Source: an uncultured Clostridia bacterium (lineage in GTDB: Bacteria; Bacillota; Clostridia; Christensenellales; Borkfalkiaceae). From it: 46,186 bases of DNA. Where the stretch lies: NCBI GenBank assembly GCA_947630605.1, contig CANRIO010000004.1:1-46186 (forward strand), in the 5' to 3' direction. Position 1 is the stretch's first letter, and each line of letters starts with the position of its first letter. Both the position numbers and the translations under genes were made by a program. The notes beneath the pieces were generated by a model. It ran no database searches and was not told where the DNA came from. It was given only the letters and a program-made list of their open reading frames with translations. Positions 19,095 to 28,738 of this stretch are shown here, piece by piece.

Positions 19095-21707
19095 TTATTC
19101 GCCATAGACGTACAGTTCGGAGAGCTGTGCGCCGTAGCGAGAAGAACTGTTGGATGCCCATACGAGCTTGACATAACGCGCCTCGGTGGGAGAGGAAAGT
19201 TTGATCGCGTTCACGTTGCCCGTCATGGGGTCGAAGGTGTAGTCCTTGGCGGCAACGAGCGTCGTGAAGTTTCCCCCGTCTGTACTCACGAGAATGGCAA
19301 TGTTCTGGACGCGCGCCTCCCAGGTGAGGAGGGGCGGCAAGTGCATGACGATGTCCGTTATCTGATAGACGCCGCCGAGATCGACCGTGAAGGTCGCCCC
19401 GTTGCAGTCCTTTGCCGAGGTCTCCCAATAGGTATTCTCGTTCCCGTCGACGAGGTTGTTGGCGCCGTAGACGTCGAAATGCGTCGTCGAATCGAGGACG
19501 GGCTTTGTCGTGGAGAGAGAGCACGGGAAGATCTTGATGTCTGCCAATTCGAGCGTCTTCTGCCCCGTCATGCCGTCCACGCGGAAGAGGCGGAGCTGGA
19601 GAGCGCTGCTCTCGAGGGTGGCGGAAAGTTTGACGTCGAAGTAGTTCCCCGTCGCGGGGCTCGCCGCATAGCGCACGGAACTTTGCGTGCGTGCGAAGTT
19701 GCCGCCCATCTCCTTGCGGTTGAAGATGCTCACGTCGAAGTCATACACATACGCGCTGTCCTCGGGGAGATACACCCTTATGACGCTCACACTGCCCGCG
19801 GGGAGCTTTTCGCCGAATTCGAGGGTGAGGGCGACGAACTCGTCCTTCTCCCCCGTCCAGCTCTTCGCCTTGAAGAGGGTGTTCCTTTCCCCGTCGAAAA
19901 GATTGGAGGCGGGAGAGGCCGCGTCCACAAATTCGCCGCTGCCGTCGTCGTACGCGGCATCCTTCGTCGTGCCCGCACCGTGGGTGACCAAGGCGCTGAC
20001 CTCCGCCATGTCCTTTCCCCTGCCCATGTAAGTCTCGGGCACGTTGAGAATGGCGAATTCGGGCACTTCCAGCCCCTTCTGTTCGGGGGAAGGTTTCAAC
20101 GACTTCTGCGCGGCGTCGCCCTCTTTGAGCGCAAGCTTATAGGGAAGTTTCACGCTCGCGCCCGACACTTCGTAGTCGGCGCCCTGCACCTTGATATTGC
20201 TCACATAGGAGTTCGTTTTGACCTTGAGCTTATCGGCATTGTCCGCCGCCTGCCCCTCGATCTCCACGCCCCTCACGGTGACGTTCTTCACGCTGCTCTT
20301 CGCGCTCTCGCCGCTGATGCGGCAGACGATGCTGTCCGCCATCTCCAAAACTTTGATATTCTCGAAGCGGACGCCGTCGATGGAGCCGCGCTCCTCCGCC
20401 TTCGTCCAATTGGCATTGTAGGCGATGGTGATATCGATGAGGTAGTCCTCGAGGCCGTCCAGCTGGTTGTCGCCGAGCATGCGCGCGTCCTCGATGGTGA
20501 TGTTGTCATAGGCGACGTTCCTGATCTCGGCGTCGTCGCAGTTGTGGATGGACATGGCCGCCTTGTGATAGTTGTGAAGGACGGTGATGTTCTTGAAGGT
20601 GATGCCCTCCATCTTCGCGCCGTTGGTCTCATAGCCGACCTCCATGCTCTGTGCGAGGTCCGTCCAGACGACGACGTTGTCGAAGGTGACATTCTCGGTA
20701 TCTCCGCGGTCGGTGTTCTTGACGACGAGGGAATCGTCGAAGGTGCGCACGAATCCGCCCGTCACGGTCACATCCTTACAGGACTGCACGGAGATGCCGT
20801 CGCCGTTGCCGCGCGCGGTGATGATCTTGAGGTTGTCGATTTTCACCCCTTCGCTGTGATAGAGGGTGACCGCCCAGCCCGCGGGGTCTAAAAGAGCGAT
20901 GCCTTCGATCTTGACATTCTTGCAGAAGCGCAGCTCGATGGGCAGGGTGTATTCGGATTCCGAACGGCGGTCGTAGATCTCCCCGCTCATGATCCCCCTT
21001 CCCCGGATGGTGAGGTTCTCGAGGCCCTCCGCACGCACCTGTCCGTAGACATAGGCCCCGCCCGCGAGGTAGAGCGTCTCGTTGCTCTTCAAGGGGATCG
21101 CGCCCGCAGAGTACACCCCCGGTCCGATGTAGACGGTGTTTTCGGGGACGTTATCCGCGGTGATGGGGTCCTCTTCAATGGGATTTGCGAAGATGTGCAG
21201 GGCGTTGTCCGCCGCATCCTTCGCGCTCCCGTCGTTGTATTCCAATGTGTAATTTGCGCAATATTTGAGATCGAATTCCACGGTGTTTCCGTCGACCTTC
21301 GTCTCCACACCATAGGAGAGCGGGCGGACGACGACGTCCGAAAGCGCCGTTGCCCCTTGGACCTCCACGCGCATGTGCACCTTCCCCTCGAAGTCGAAGA
21401 GGACGACCTGCCCCTCGTCCTGCGAATAGGAGAAGGAGAACTGCCTATTATGGTTGACACGGGTATCGTAGACGAAGAGTTCCTCGTCCTCGACGAAGGC
21501 CTTGAGACGGGAAGAACTTTCGAGAAGATTGGGGCCCTCATAGACGTTGAGCTTGGTCTCCGTCACCGTCCTGTCGGGGGTATCCCCGCCGGGCTTTTCC
21601 CCGCCGCCCGTGGAGGGACCCTTCCCCCCGCCGCATGCGGCAACAAGGGCCGCCGTGCCCATCAGAAGTGCGGTCAAAATGCAAAAGATGGTTGCTTTCC
21701 TTTTCAT
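19095..21707 (-). CDS. Lipoprotein beta-helix glycoside hydrolase (GH28-like fold) with C-terminal F5/8 type C-like discoidin domain
   Basis: Lipobox LVAACGGG; GNGDGISVQSCKDVTVTGGFVRTFDDSLVVKN parallel beta-helix active-site region; C-terminal discoidin-like NLVDGNENTYWETSA...GATFTVDLGGVYQITDIVM. Confidence 0.75.
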   Translation of the reverse strand: MKRKATIFCILTALLMGTAALVAACGGGKGPSTGGGEKPGGDTPDRTVTETKLNVYEGPNLLESSSRLKAFVEDEELFVYDTRVNHNRQFSFSYSQDEGQVVLFDFEGKVHMRVEVQGATALSDVVVRPLSYGVETKVDGNTVEFDLKYCANYTLEYNDGSAKDAADNALHIFANPIEEDPITADNVPENTVYIGPGVYSAGAIPLKSNETLYLAGGAYVYGQVRAEGLENLTIRGRGIMSGEIYDRRSESEYTLPIELRFCKNVKIEGIALLDPAGWAVTLYHSEGVKIDNLKIITARGNGDGISVQSCKDVTVTGGFVRTFDDSLVVKNTDRGDTENVTFDNVVVWTDLAQSMEVGYETNGAKMEGITFKNITVLHNYHKAAMSIHNCDDAEIRNVAYDNITIEDARMLGDNQLDGLEDYLIDITIAYNANWTKAEERGSIDGVRFENIKVLEMADSIVCRISGESAKSSVKNVTVRGVEIEGQAADNADKLKVKTNSYVSNIKVQGADYEVSGASVKLPYKLALKEGDAAQKSLKPSPEQKGLEVPEFAILNVPETYMGRGKDMAEVSALVTHGAGTTKDAAYDDGSGEFVDAASPASNLFDGERNTLFKAKSWTGEKDEFVALTLEFGEKLPAGSVSVIRVYLPEDSAYVYDFDVSIFNRKEMGGNFARTQSSVRYAASPATGNYFDVKLSATLESSALQLRLFRVDGMTGQKTLELADIKIFPCSLSTTKPVLDSTTHFDVYGANNLVDGNENTYWETSAKDCNGATFTVDLGGVYQITDIVMHLPPLLTWEARVQNIAILVSTDGGNFTTLVAAKDYTFDPMTGNVNAIKLSSPTEARYVKLVWASNSSSRYGAQLSELYVYGE

Positions 21708-21719
21708 ACTTCCTCCTTC

Positions 21720-23360
21720 TCAAACGATCTCGACGATGCATGCGTCCCCGAAGGTTGCAAGGTATTCGTCGGTCTGTGCAAAGATGAATTTCGCCCCCGT
21801 CACCTCTTTTGCCTCCTGCAAAAAGGAAAATCCGCGGAGGTAGCTTCGGATGAGGGAGAACTTGCATTCCGCCTCCGTGGGGCGCATCCCCGCGAGCGAA
21901 ACGTTCTTGATCGTCACGTTTGAAACGAAATGGTCGCTCTCAAAGCCCGGCCGCGTATCGCGGCAGCCGCCGACGGTCGCCGAAAAACGGCGGGCGGAGA
22001 GCACTTTGATATTCTCGATGAGGACGCCGTCCACCGTGCCGAGGGCCGTGGGGGAGGTGTGCTGGTCCGACCAGGTCGCGCTATACAGGATGCGCACATC
22101 GATAAGGCCCGTCCCGTCGGCGGGAGCCTTCCCGTCCTCGACGGTGATATCCTTGAAGGTCACGTCCTCGATGGCCGCGTTGTTCGCGTTGTGGATGCTC
22201 ATCACGGCATTGTGCATGGCGTGGAGCACGGTGATGTTTTCGAATGTGATGTGGGAGAAGGGAACGCCCACCGTCTCGTAGCCCAGCTCCATGCTCTGTG
22301 CGAGGTCCGTCCAGATCGTGCAATTTGTGACGGTGATGTCCTCCGTCTCGCCGTGCGTAGAGCGGTTCTCCCAGCGGGGATAGTTCTTGACGACGATGGA
22401 GTCGTCCCAGCTCCGCACAAAGCAGCCGTCCACCCCGATATGCTTGCAGGACTGCAGGGAGATGCCGTCCCCGTTGGAGCGGGAGGTGATGATCTTGATG
22501 TCCTCGATGCGGGAGTTTTCGACAAAGTAGAAGTTCACGCACCAGCCCGCGGGGTCGAGGACGGAAAATTCGCTAAGAAAGATGTCCTTACAGTAGTTGA
22601 ACTCGAGGGGCACCGTGACCGTGCCGTGGTCCGCATCCCGCTCGAAGGTGCTGCCGTCGATGATCCCCCTGCCCGCAATGGCGATGTGGCTGGCGTTGTT
22701 TGCGAGGAATTTCCCCCGCACGACGGCGCCGTCCTCGAGATAGACGAGGGTGTTGCCCGAAAGGTTTATCACATTCCCCGCGCCGATACGGCTGTCGCTT
22801 TGGGCGGTATGAATGCCCGCGGAGAAGATCTCTACATTGGAATAGCCCGAATATTTGGCCGCGCCCTCCTTGTCGTATGCGCTCACGAAGAAGTGGATGG
22901 CGTCGTAGGGGTCGCCGTTGATCTCGAGGACGTATTCCCCCGCACTGCGGAAGGTGAAGGTGAGGGTGTTCTCCTCGATGTCTGCGATGGGCGTGATCTT
23001 TGCGGAGAGGGGGCGCAGAACGGAGGCGTAGTTGATCTTCGTCTCGGGCCTTACAACGATCTGTGCCGTCCCGTCGAGCTCGAAGAGGCAGACGCCGCTC
23101 TCCTTCCTTTTATAATTGTTGGGCGTCCAGCTCTGCGAGGTGTTCACGAGCACCGAATAGGCGGGAAGGGAAGTCTCTCCGACCGAGATCTCCGCTCCCT
23201 CATAGCGGGCGGCTCCCTCGGGGAGCTCCGCGATCCGCACCCTGCTCTCCCCCTCCTCCGTCTTGGGAGGATCCTCGTCGGGTGCGTTGGAGGTGCCGCA
23301 CCCGACAAGGACCAAAAGACAGGATAGGATGAGCGATAAAGCTAACAATAACTTCTTCAT
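21720..23360 (-). CDS. Lipoprotein beta-helix glycoside hydrolase (GH28-like fold), paralog of upstream gene
   Basis: Lipobox LVLVGCGTS; SNGDGISLQSCKHIGVDGCFVRSWDDSIVVKNYPRW, WTDLAQSMELGYET shared with paralog. Confidence 0.75.
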   Translation of the reverse strand: MKKLLLALSLILSCLLVLVGCGTSNAPDEDPPKTEEGESRVRIAELPEGAARYEGAEISVGETSLPAYSVLVNTSQSWTPNNYKRKESGVCLFELDGTAQIVVRPETKINYASVLRPLSAKITPIADIEENTLTFTFRSAGEYVLEINGDPYDAIHFFVSAYDKEGAAKYSGYSNVEIFSAGIHTAQSDSRIGAGNVINLSGNTLVYLEDGAVVRGKFLANNASHIAIAGRGIIDGSTFERDADHGTVTVPLEFNYCKDIFLSEFSVLDPAGWCVNFYFVENSRIEDIKIITSRSNGDGISLQSCKHIGVDGCFVRSWDDSIVVKNYPRWENRSTHGETEDITVTNCTIWTDLAQSMELGYETVGVPFSHITFENITVLHAMHNAVMSIHNANNAAIEDVTFKDITVEDGKAPADGTGLIDVRILYSATWSDQHTSPTALGTVDGVLIENIKVLSARRFSATVGGCRDTRPGFESDHFVSNVTIKNVSLAGMRPTEAECKFSLIRSYLRGFSFLQEAKEVTGAKFIFAQTDEYLATFGDACIVEIV

Positions 23361-23361
23361 A

Positions 23362-25671
23362 TCAGGCGAATTTTATCCCGTGCGCCGCGTCGTAGACGCC
23401 CGCCGTATTCAGGTCTATATCGAAGGAGACGGTCTCCCCCTCCCCCTCATAGGGAAGGACGATCTTCGCGCCGAGGCATTCCGCACGCGCATATTTCTTT
23501 TCCCCGAAATCGTAGCGTTCGAGAATGTTTGCCTTGAAGGTGTCCCCGGGGAGAAGGGCGTCCTCGCCGAAGTGGAGCTCGAGGTCCACGCCGAACAGCT
23601 TCCGATCGCTCGCGCCGAGAAGACGTTTCAGAACATTGAAGGGGCAGCGCATGGAGACATCGCCGCATTCGACGAAGATGTCCATGTCCCGTCTCTCCTC
23701 GGGGGGAAGCGCCTTTCTTTCCTCCTTGGAGAGCTTGCGCTTTCTGAGCTTGACGGCAAGAGCATTTTGCGTCTCGAGGGCGGGCCGCACCACTTCGCCG
23801 TCGCGGGAGATGGAGAGGGTGTGCCAATCCAATTTGATCCCCCCTTCGATGCCGCCCTCTCCCAAGGCGTACAGCCTCTGTGAGCCGACTTCGATGCGGG
23901 TGAGCGTTCCCTCTTTGAGCTGTTCGCTCTCCAAAACTCTTGCGGGATAGGCGTCCCCGCTCTGCACTGCGGTGGCGGGGAAGAGGGCGTCGAATGCGCC
24001 CTCGAGCCCTTGAAGTGCGGGCGGAAGGTCTGCCCCCACGCCGCCGAGGAAGAGTTTGCCCCCTTCGATGGTCACGGGGAGGTCGTTGTAGCGCACAAGG
24101 CGGTCCATGACGCTCACTTCCGTCTCCGCGTCAAAGTAGTGCGCATTCGCAAAATCGATGTTTACCCTGATGATGTCGCCGCTGCGGTGCGGACATACCC
24201 CCGCCGTCTTGAGGATGAATGGATAGGTCCCGCTCTCGTAATTGGCCTTGTTCTGTGTGTCGAAGTCGCAATAGAGGAGGGTCTCGCTCCCGAGCATCTC
24301 GACGCCGAGGACGACGCATTCGATCCCCCCTTCCGTGAGGAACACATCCTCCGGCCGAACGCCGAAGGTCACCTTTTTCCCCAAATATTTGCGCTCGAAT
24401 TTCTTGAGATATTCCGCGGAGAAGTTCAGCCTCTTCCCGCCCGCAAAGGTGACGCTCGCCTCTTTGCCGTCAAGCTCCACGACGGCGTCGAAGAAGTTCA
24501 TGGACGGGGTGCCGATAAAGCCTGCGACGAAGAGATTCTTCGGATAGGTGTAGAGGTCGATGGGCGTGTCGATCTGCTGGACGGTGCCCTTCTTCATGAC
24601 GACGATCCGGTCCCCCATCGTCATCGCCTCCACCTGGTCGTGCGTGACGTAGATGAAGGTCGTCTGCAGGCGGTTGTGCAATTTGGTGATCTCACTGCGC
24701 ATCTGGGTGCGGAGTTTCGCGTCGAGGTTGGAGAGCGGTTCGTCGAGGAGGAAGACCTTGGGGTCCCGCACCATGGCGCGGCCGAGGGCGACCCTCTGCC
24801 GCTGGCCGCCGCTCATGTCCCCCGGCTTGACGCCGAGGTATTCCTTGAGGCCGAGGATGTCCGCGATCTCGACGACGCGCATATACATCTCCTCCCGCTT
24901 GACGCGCGCGGCGTAAATGGGACGGAAGAGATTGTGGAGGAGGGAGATGGGACGCTGCAGATGCTTCTCCTCCCGAAGGCCGACGATGTATTCATGCCGA
25001 AGGGTGAGAAGGTGCAGGGGCTTCAATATAAAATTCTTAAAGGAACGCGGGAAGACTTCCTTGAGGTCCTTGGAGATCTCCGCCTTGTCCTCCTTTGTGA
25101 GCACGATCTTTTTATTCACACGGTAAAGTTTCCGCGTCTCGGCGTTCTTTGCCTTCGCCTCGCTGTATTGGGAATAGAGTTCCTCCCCGCGAAGGGCGAT
25201 CGCATCCAGCTCCGCCTGTGAGAGGGCGTCGGCCTTTTTGTGCATCTTGAGGAGGTACTCTTTTTTCGCGATCTTCCGGAAGCTCTTTGCGGAGCGGATG
25301 GGCGGAAATCTTCCATCGATCCGACTCTTTAGGGCCGCCTTCTGCTCCTTGGTGAGCTTCGCCATCTTGAGTGGGAAAGCCATGTTGTCGGCGACTGTCA
25401 TGTGCGGATAGAGGGCATAGTTCTGGAAGACCATTGCCGTATCGCGGTCCTTGCAATCCACATCGTTGACGACGGCCTCGTCGATCTTGAGTTCCCCCGC
25501 CGTGATCTCCTCGAGCCCCGCGATCATGCGCAGGACGGTGGATTTTCCGCAGCCGGAAGGGCCGACAAAGACGACAAATTCCTTGTCCTCGATGTCCATC
25601 GAAAAATCGTTGACCGCTTTCGTGCCGTTGGGATAGACTTTGTAGATGTTTTTCAGATGAAGACTTGCCAT
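23362..25671 (-). CDS. Sugar ABC transporter ATP-binding protein (MsmK/UgpC-like) with large internal insertion and C-terminal extension
   Basis: Walker A GPSGCGKST, Q-loop FQNYALYPHMTV, signature MSGGQRQRVALGRA, Walker B VFLLDEPLSNLD; ~145-aa extra segment between Q-loop and signature; start set at MASLHLKN. Confidence 0.88.
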   Translation of the reverse strand: MASLHLKNIYKVYPNGTKAVNDFSMDIEDKEFVVFVGPSGCGKSTVLRMIAGLEEITAGELKIDEAVVNDVDCKDRDTAMVFQNYALYPHMTVADNMAFPLKMAKLTKEQKAALKSRIDGRFPPIRSAKSFRKIAKKEYLLKMHKKADALSQAELDAIALRGEELYSQYSEAKAKNAETRKLYRVNKKIVLTKEDKAEISKDLKEVFPRSFKNFILKPLHLLTLRHEYIVGLREEKHLQRPISLLHNLFRPIYAARVKREEMYMRVVEIADILGLKEYLGVKPGDMSGGQRQRVALGRAMVRDPKVFLLDEPLSNLDAKLRTQMRSEITKLHNRLQTTFIYVTHDQVEAMTMGDRIVVMKKGTVQQIDTPIDLYTYPKNLFVAGFIGTPSMNFFDAVVELDGKEASVTFAGGKRLNFSAEYLKKFERKYLGKKVTFGVRPEDVFLTEGGIECVVLGVEMLGSETLLYCDFDTQNKANYESGTYPFILKTAGVCPHRSGDIIRVNIDFANAHYFDAETEVSVMDRLVRYNDLPVTIEGGKLFLGGVGADLPPALQGLEGAFDALFPATAVQSGDAYPARVLESEQLKEGTLTRIEVGSQRLYALGEGGIEGGIKLDWHTLSISRDGEVVRPALETQNALAVKLRKRKLSKEERKALPPEERRDMDIFVECGDVSMRCPFNVLKRLLGASDRKLFGVDLELHFGEDALLPGDTFKANILERYDFGEKKYARAECLGAKIVLPYEGEGETVSFDIDLNTAGVYDAAHGIKFA

Positions 25672-25829
25672 AGATTTCCCCAATTTTGATAGTTACATTT
25701 TAACAATTTATGAAAAAATTTTCCATGGGGTAAAACTGTCAAACAGTCGAATAATCTGCAGACTTGCCCCGCGCATATTGTCTGCAATTTCCGTTGTTCT
25801 ATGTCGCGACGAAGCCTTTCTTTCGGGGA

Positions 25830-26415
25830 AAAAGGGGTGAACCGCGTCATTCTGAGCCGATGGGGTTTTTACGACTGTCCGCAAAGGCAACTCTCCGAAG
25901 AATCCCCATATACGAAGTCCGAAAAAAAGCTCCTCCCTTGGGGGGAGCTGTCACGCCCTGCGTGACTGAGGTGGGGCGTGTTCTGAATTCGTACCCACCC
26001 CTCAGCCCCTCCTCGGGAGGGGGCATTGGACTTCGTAGTTCGGGATGCTTCGAGGATGGGCTCTTCGGATATGGTATAGGCAATTCGGCTACTTCGGGGC
26101 TTTGCCCCTCGTGCCGCCCTTCGTTGGCGATCAGAACGTGCGGGCGGGGCAGCATGACGCGGTTTACCCCTGGACTTCGTATGGGGGGATGCTTCGAGAA
26201 TGAGCTCACGGTTTCATCCCTCTTGGTCGGCTCAGCATGACGCGGATGGCGACAGCGCATAGAGAGGTTCGGCTTCGGACATGGTATGGCTGTTTTGTGT
26301 CTTGAAGGGCAATTGGAAGCACAACCCTCATCCGTCACGCGAGCGTGACACCTTCCCCCATGGATGGGGGAAGGCATGAGAGCCCATTGCGGACATGGTA
26401 TGGACGTTTATGCTG
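25830..26415. repeat. Composite dispersed intergenic repeat, block B
   Basis: Contains TTTCATCCCTCTTGGTCGGCTCAGCATGACGCGG, GCTACTTCGGGGCTTTGCCCCTCGTGCCG, GCGATCAGAACGTGCGGGCGGGGCAGCATGACGCGG, and two CGGACATGGTATGG words. Confidence 0.8.
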
Positions 26416-26429
26416 GCAGGCCCTCTTTT

Positions 26430-27566
26430 TTAATTGCAGCTCTTTGTGCGATTATGTTCTTTGCAGAGCATCTGTAAATTCTCGACGGTAGTCTTGCCGC
26501 CCTCGCGCCAAGGGGTGATGTGGTCCCCTTCCATTTCACTAAGTTCATAATGCGTCTTTGCGCGATGCTCCCTTTCGCAGTAAGGGCAGATGCCGCCCTG
26601 CCGCTCGTAGGCTTGCCGCTTCTGGCTCTCGGTGAAGGCGCGGATGTTCAGGAATTTCTCCTTGCCCGTCAAAACATAGGGGTAGATGCCCTTCTTGTTC
26701 GTCACGTCGTCGTCCGCCATGAGCGCGGATATCCTTTGCTCCAACGCCGCCGTGTCGAAGGTCTTTTCATGGAACTCATCGTAGAGTGCGCCCCAGCCTA
26801 TCCCCTTCATCTCCCTGCGGTACTTTGGGAAAGTGAGCTGCACCCATTCGATGACGTTCCGGAAATACGTCCAAAGTTCGTTCGCATTGGGAGCATGTTG
26901 ATGCGTCCCCATGTAGGCGCGGATATGCGCGTCCGGCTCCCTTCTCCCCTCCCCGAGGTGAAGGCTCTTTCCCATCCAATCGAGTGCGGTCTCCAAGATC
27001 TCCTGCCGAATGGGAGAGCCGCCTACATAGTCCTTTGCGAGAAGGTAGGCAGCGCAGTTCGACTTGCTGAAGATGCTCTTCGCGTGCGTGAGCCACGGCC
27101 CCGTATAGGTCGCGTTGCGCAGTTCCTGCTCGGTGAGTTTTTCCCCCGCGATATTGATGATGCGGAACCATGCGAGCTTCTCGTCCTCGTCCCCTTCGCA
27201 AAAGTAGACGAGGACTTTATAGTTTAGGATCCGCCGCTGTTCGGGCTCGGTCAGATTGTGGAAGGCACGATCGGCGATCGAAAACTCCCCCTTCACATAT
27301 TGGCAGAAGCTGATCGTGCGCTGTTGGCCGTCCAGGACTTCGAAACTGCCGTCCTCGTTTTTCACCCAATACATGACATTGAGCGGGAACCTCTTCACGA
27401 TGGTGTCGATGACGGCGTCACGCTTTTCGTTGTCATAGACGAATTCACGCTGATATTTTGGGCGGATATTGAGCTTGCCGTCGTAGCCGACGACCCCCTC
27501 CTCGGCGTTGTCGATGTAATTTTTTGCGATCTCGCCGACCGAAATTTCATGCAGTTCGATCTTCAT
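26430..27566 (-). CDS. DUF262 domain plus HNH endonuclease (GmrSD-like nuclease architecture)
   Basis: N-terminal DUF262 hallmark (RPKYQREFVYDNEKRDAVIDTI...FEVLDGQQRTISF); C-terminal HNH (GGICPYC...EMEGDHITPWREGGKTTVENLQMLCKEHN). Confidence 0.88.
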   Translation of the reverse strand: MKIELHEISVGEIAKNYIDNAEEGVVGYDGKLNIRPKYQREFVYDNEKRDAVIDTIVKRFPLNVMYWVKNEDGSFEVLDGQQRTISFCQYVKGEFSIADRAFHNLTEPEQRRILNYKVLVYFCEGDEDEKLAWFRIINIAGEKLTEQELRNATYTGPWLTHAKSIFSKSNCAAYLLAKDYVGGSPIRQEILETALDWMGKSLHLGEGRREPDAHIRAYMGTHQHAPNANELWTYFRNVIEWVQLTFPKYRREMKGIGWGALYDEFHEKTFDTAALEQRISALMADDDVTNKKGIYPYVLTGKEKFLNIRAFTESQKRQAYERQGGICPYCEREHRAKTHYELSEMEGDHITPWREGGKTTVENLQMLCKEHNRTKSCN

Positions 27567-28622
27567 TTATTTTCTCCTTATAAGAATGCGGTTGTAGGGG
27601 CATTGTGATTTTCCGTTTACCGTGTATGCCAAATCTGTTCTTCCACGGTAATTCTTTTTTACGCCGATCATTTTTGCGGTGTCCCCCGTACCCATGCCGA
27701 TGATCTCAAATTGTTCGGGGTTATATTTATCGAGGAAGGTAATGGGTACGCCCATCACGCCATCGTAGTCGTAAGGGATATCAGTAGTTGATGAAACATT
27801 TATAGCTTCAAAATTATCATATTTTGGATATTCCATGGGATTATATCTTTTATAAAGAGTTAGAGATTCATGACGTTTCTGCGTATCTAAATTTGTATAC
27901 CATGTTACGCCTGACACACGGATCATGCCCTCCTTGTGCTGGCTGGATTTCGCATAATCAGTGTATTGGGTATTGATAAAAAACCCTACATTTCCTTTGA
28001 AGCCAAACCCAAGCCATATTTTGTTCTCTTTAATGAGGGGAAATATTTCTTTGTATGCTATAGCATTCTGATTCCCTATGATGAGAAATTTTTTCTCATA
28101 CTCCATGAGTTGCGCCACATACTCGCGGAAGAGGGAAAAGGGCGGGTTGGTCACGACGATGTCCGCCTCCCTCAAGAGCTCCACGCACTCCTCGGAGCGG
28201 AAGTCGCCGTTCCCCTTCAGAAGGGAGAGGGAATTTTTCTTGTTTTTCAGAAGCCATGCGATGTCGCAGAGGTCCACCGCACCGTCGCCGTTGTAATCTT
28301 CGACCTCGGTGATCTCTATCTTGTATGCACGGCGGTTCTTGTTCGGAACGGCCCTTTCGTCGTCGAAAAAGGACATCTGCGTATAGGCGATGGGCGAGGA
28401 GTCGTAGCAGGTCGCGATGAGCTTTTTGAGCCCCAAATGGTTGAAGTTCATCGCAAAATATTTGAAAAAGTTGCTCTCGAACGGGTCGTCGCAGTTGCAA
28501 AGGATGATTTTCCCGTAGAGCTGCTCCTTGTAATGTTTGAGCTCTGCCTCGATATCGGCGAGCTGCGTGTAAAATTCGTCCGCCTTGTTTTTCTTTGCGT
28601 TTCTCAATGTCTCGGCCGGCAT
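27567..28622 (-). CDS. EcoRI-type adenine-specific DNA methyltransferase
   Basis: DIVVTNPPFSLFREYVAQL (NPPF motif); overall resemblance to the EcoRI methylase family; stop directly abuts the nuclease start (TAAATG). Confidence 0.88.
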   Translation of the reverse strand: MPAETLRNAKKNKADEFYTQLADIEAELKHYKEQLYGKIILCNCDDPFESNFFKYFAMNFNHLGLKKLIATCYDSSPIAYTQMSFFDDERAVPNKNRRAYKIEITEVEDYNGDGAVDLCDIAWLLKNKKNSLSLLKGNGDFRSEECVELLREADIVVTNPPFSLFREYVAQLMEYEKKFLIIGNQNAIAYKEIFPLIKENKIWLGFGFKGNVGFFINTQYTDYAKSSQHKEGMIRVSGVTWYTNLDTQKRHESLTLYKRYNPMEYPKYDNFEAINVSSTTDIPYDYDGVMGVPITFLDKYNPEQFEIIGMGTGDTAKMIGVKKNYRGRTDLAYTVNGKSQCPYNRILIRRK

Positions 28623-28677
28623 TTTTCCCCTCGCATGATTGAATTACGGCGTCAAAAATACTTGGCGCATCGCTATA

Positions 28678-28721
28678 ATTATATGTGCAATGCACATATT
28701 TGTCAATGTGCAATACACATT
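28678..28721 (-). promoter_or_regulatory. R-M-like operon promoter with two palindromic operators
   Basis: Minus-strand TTGACA (28706-28701), 17-bp spacer, TATAAT (28683-28678). Operator 1 ATATGTGCAATGCACATAT (28681-28699, perfect) and operator 2 AATGTGCAATACACATT (28705-28721), centres 23 bp apart. Confidence 0.8.
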
Positions 28722-28738
28722 TTTCCTAAAATATTCTT

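Noticed and set aside
18990-25221. Long plus-strand ORFs (633, 465, 403 aa) over GH28-like and ABC ATPase genes
   Set aside because: Antisense shadows of genes with lipoboxes and catalytic/Walker motifs.
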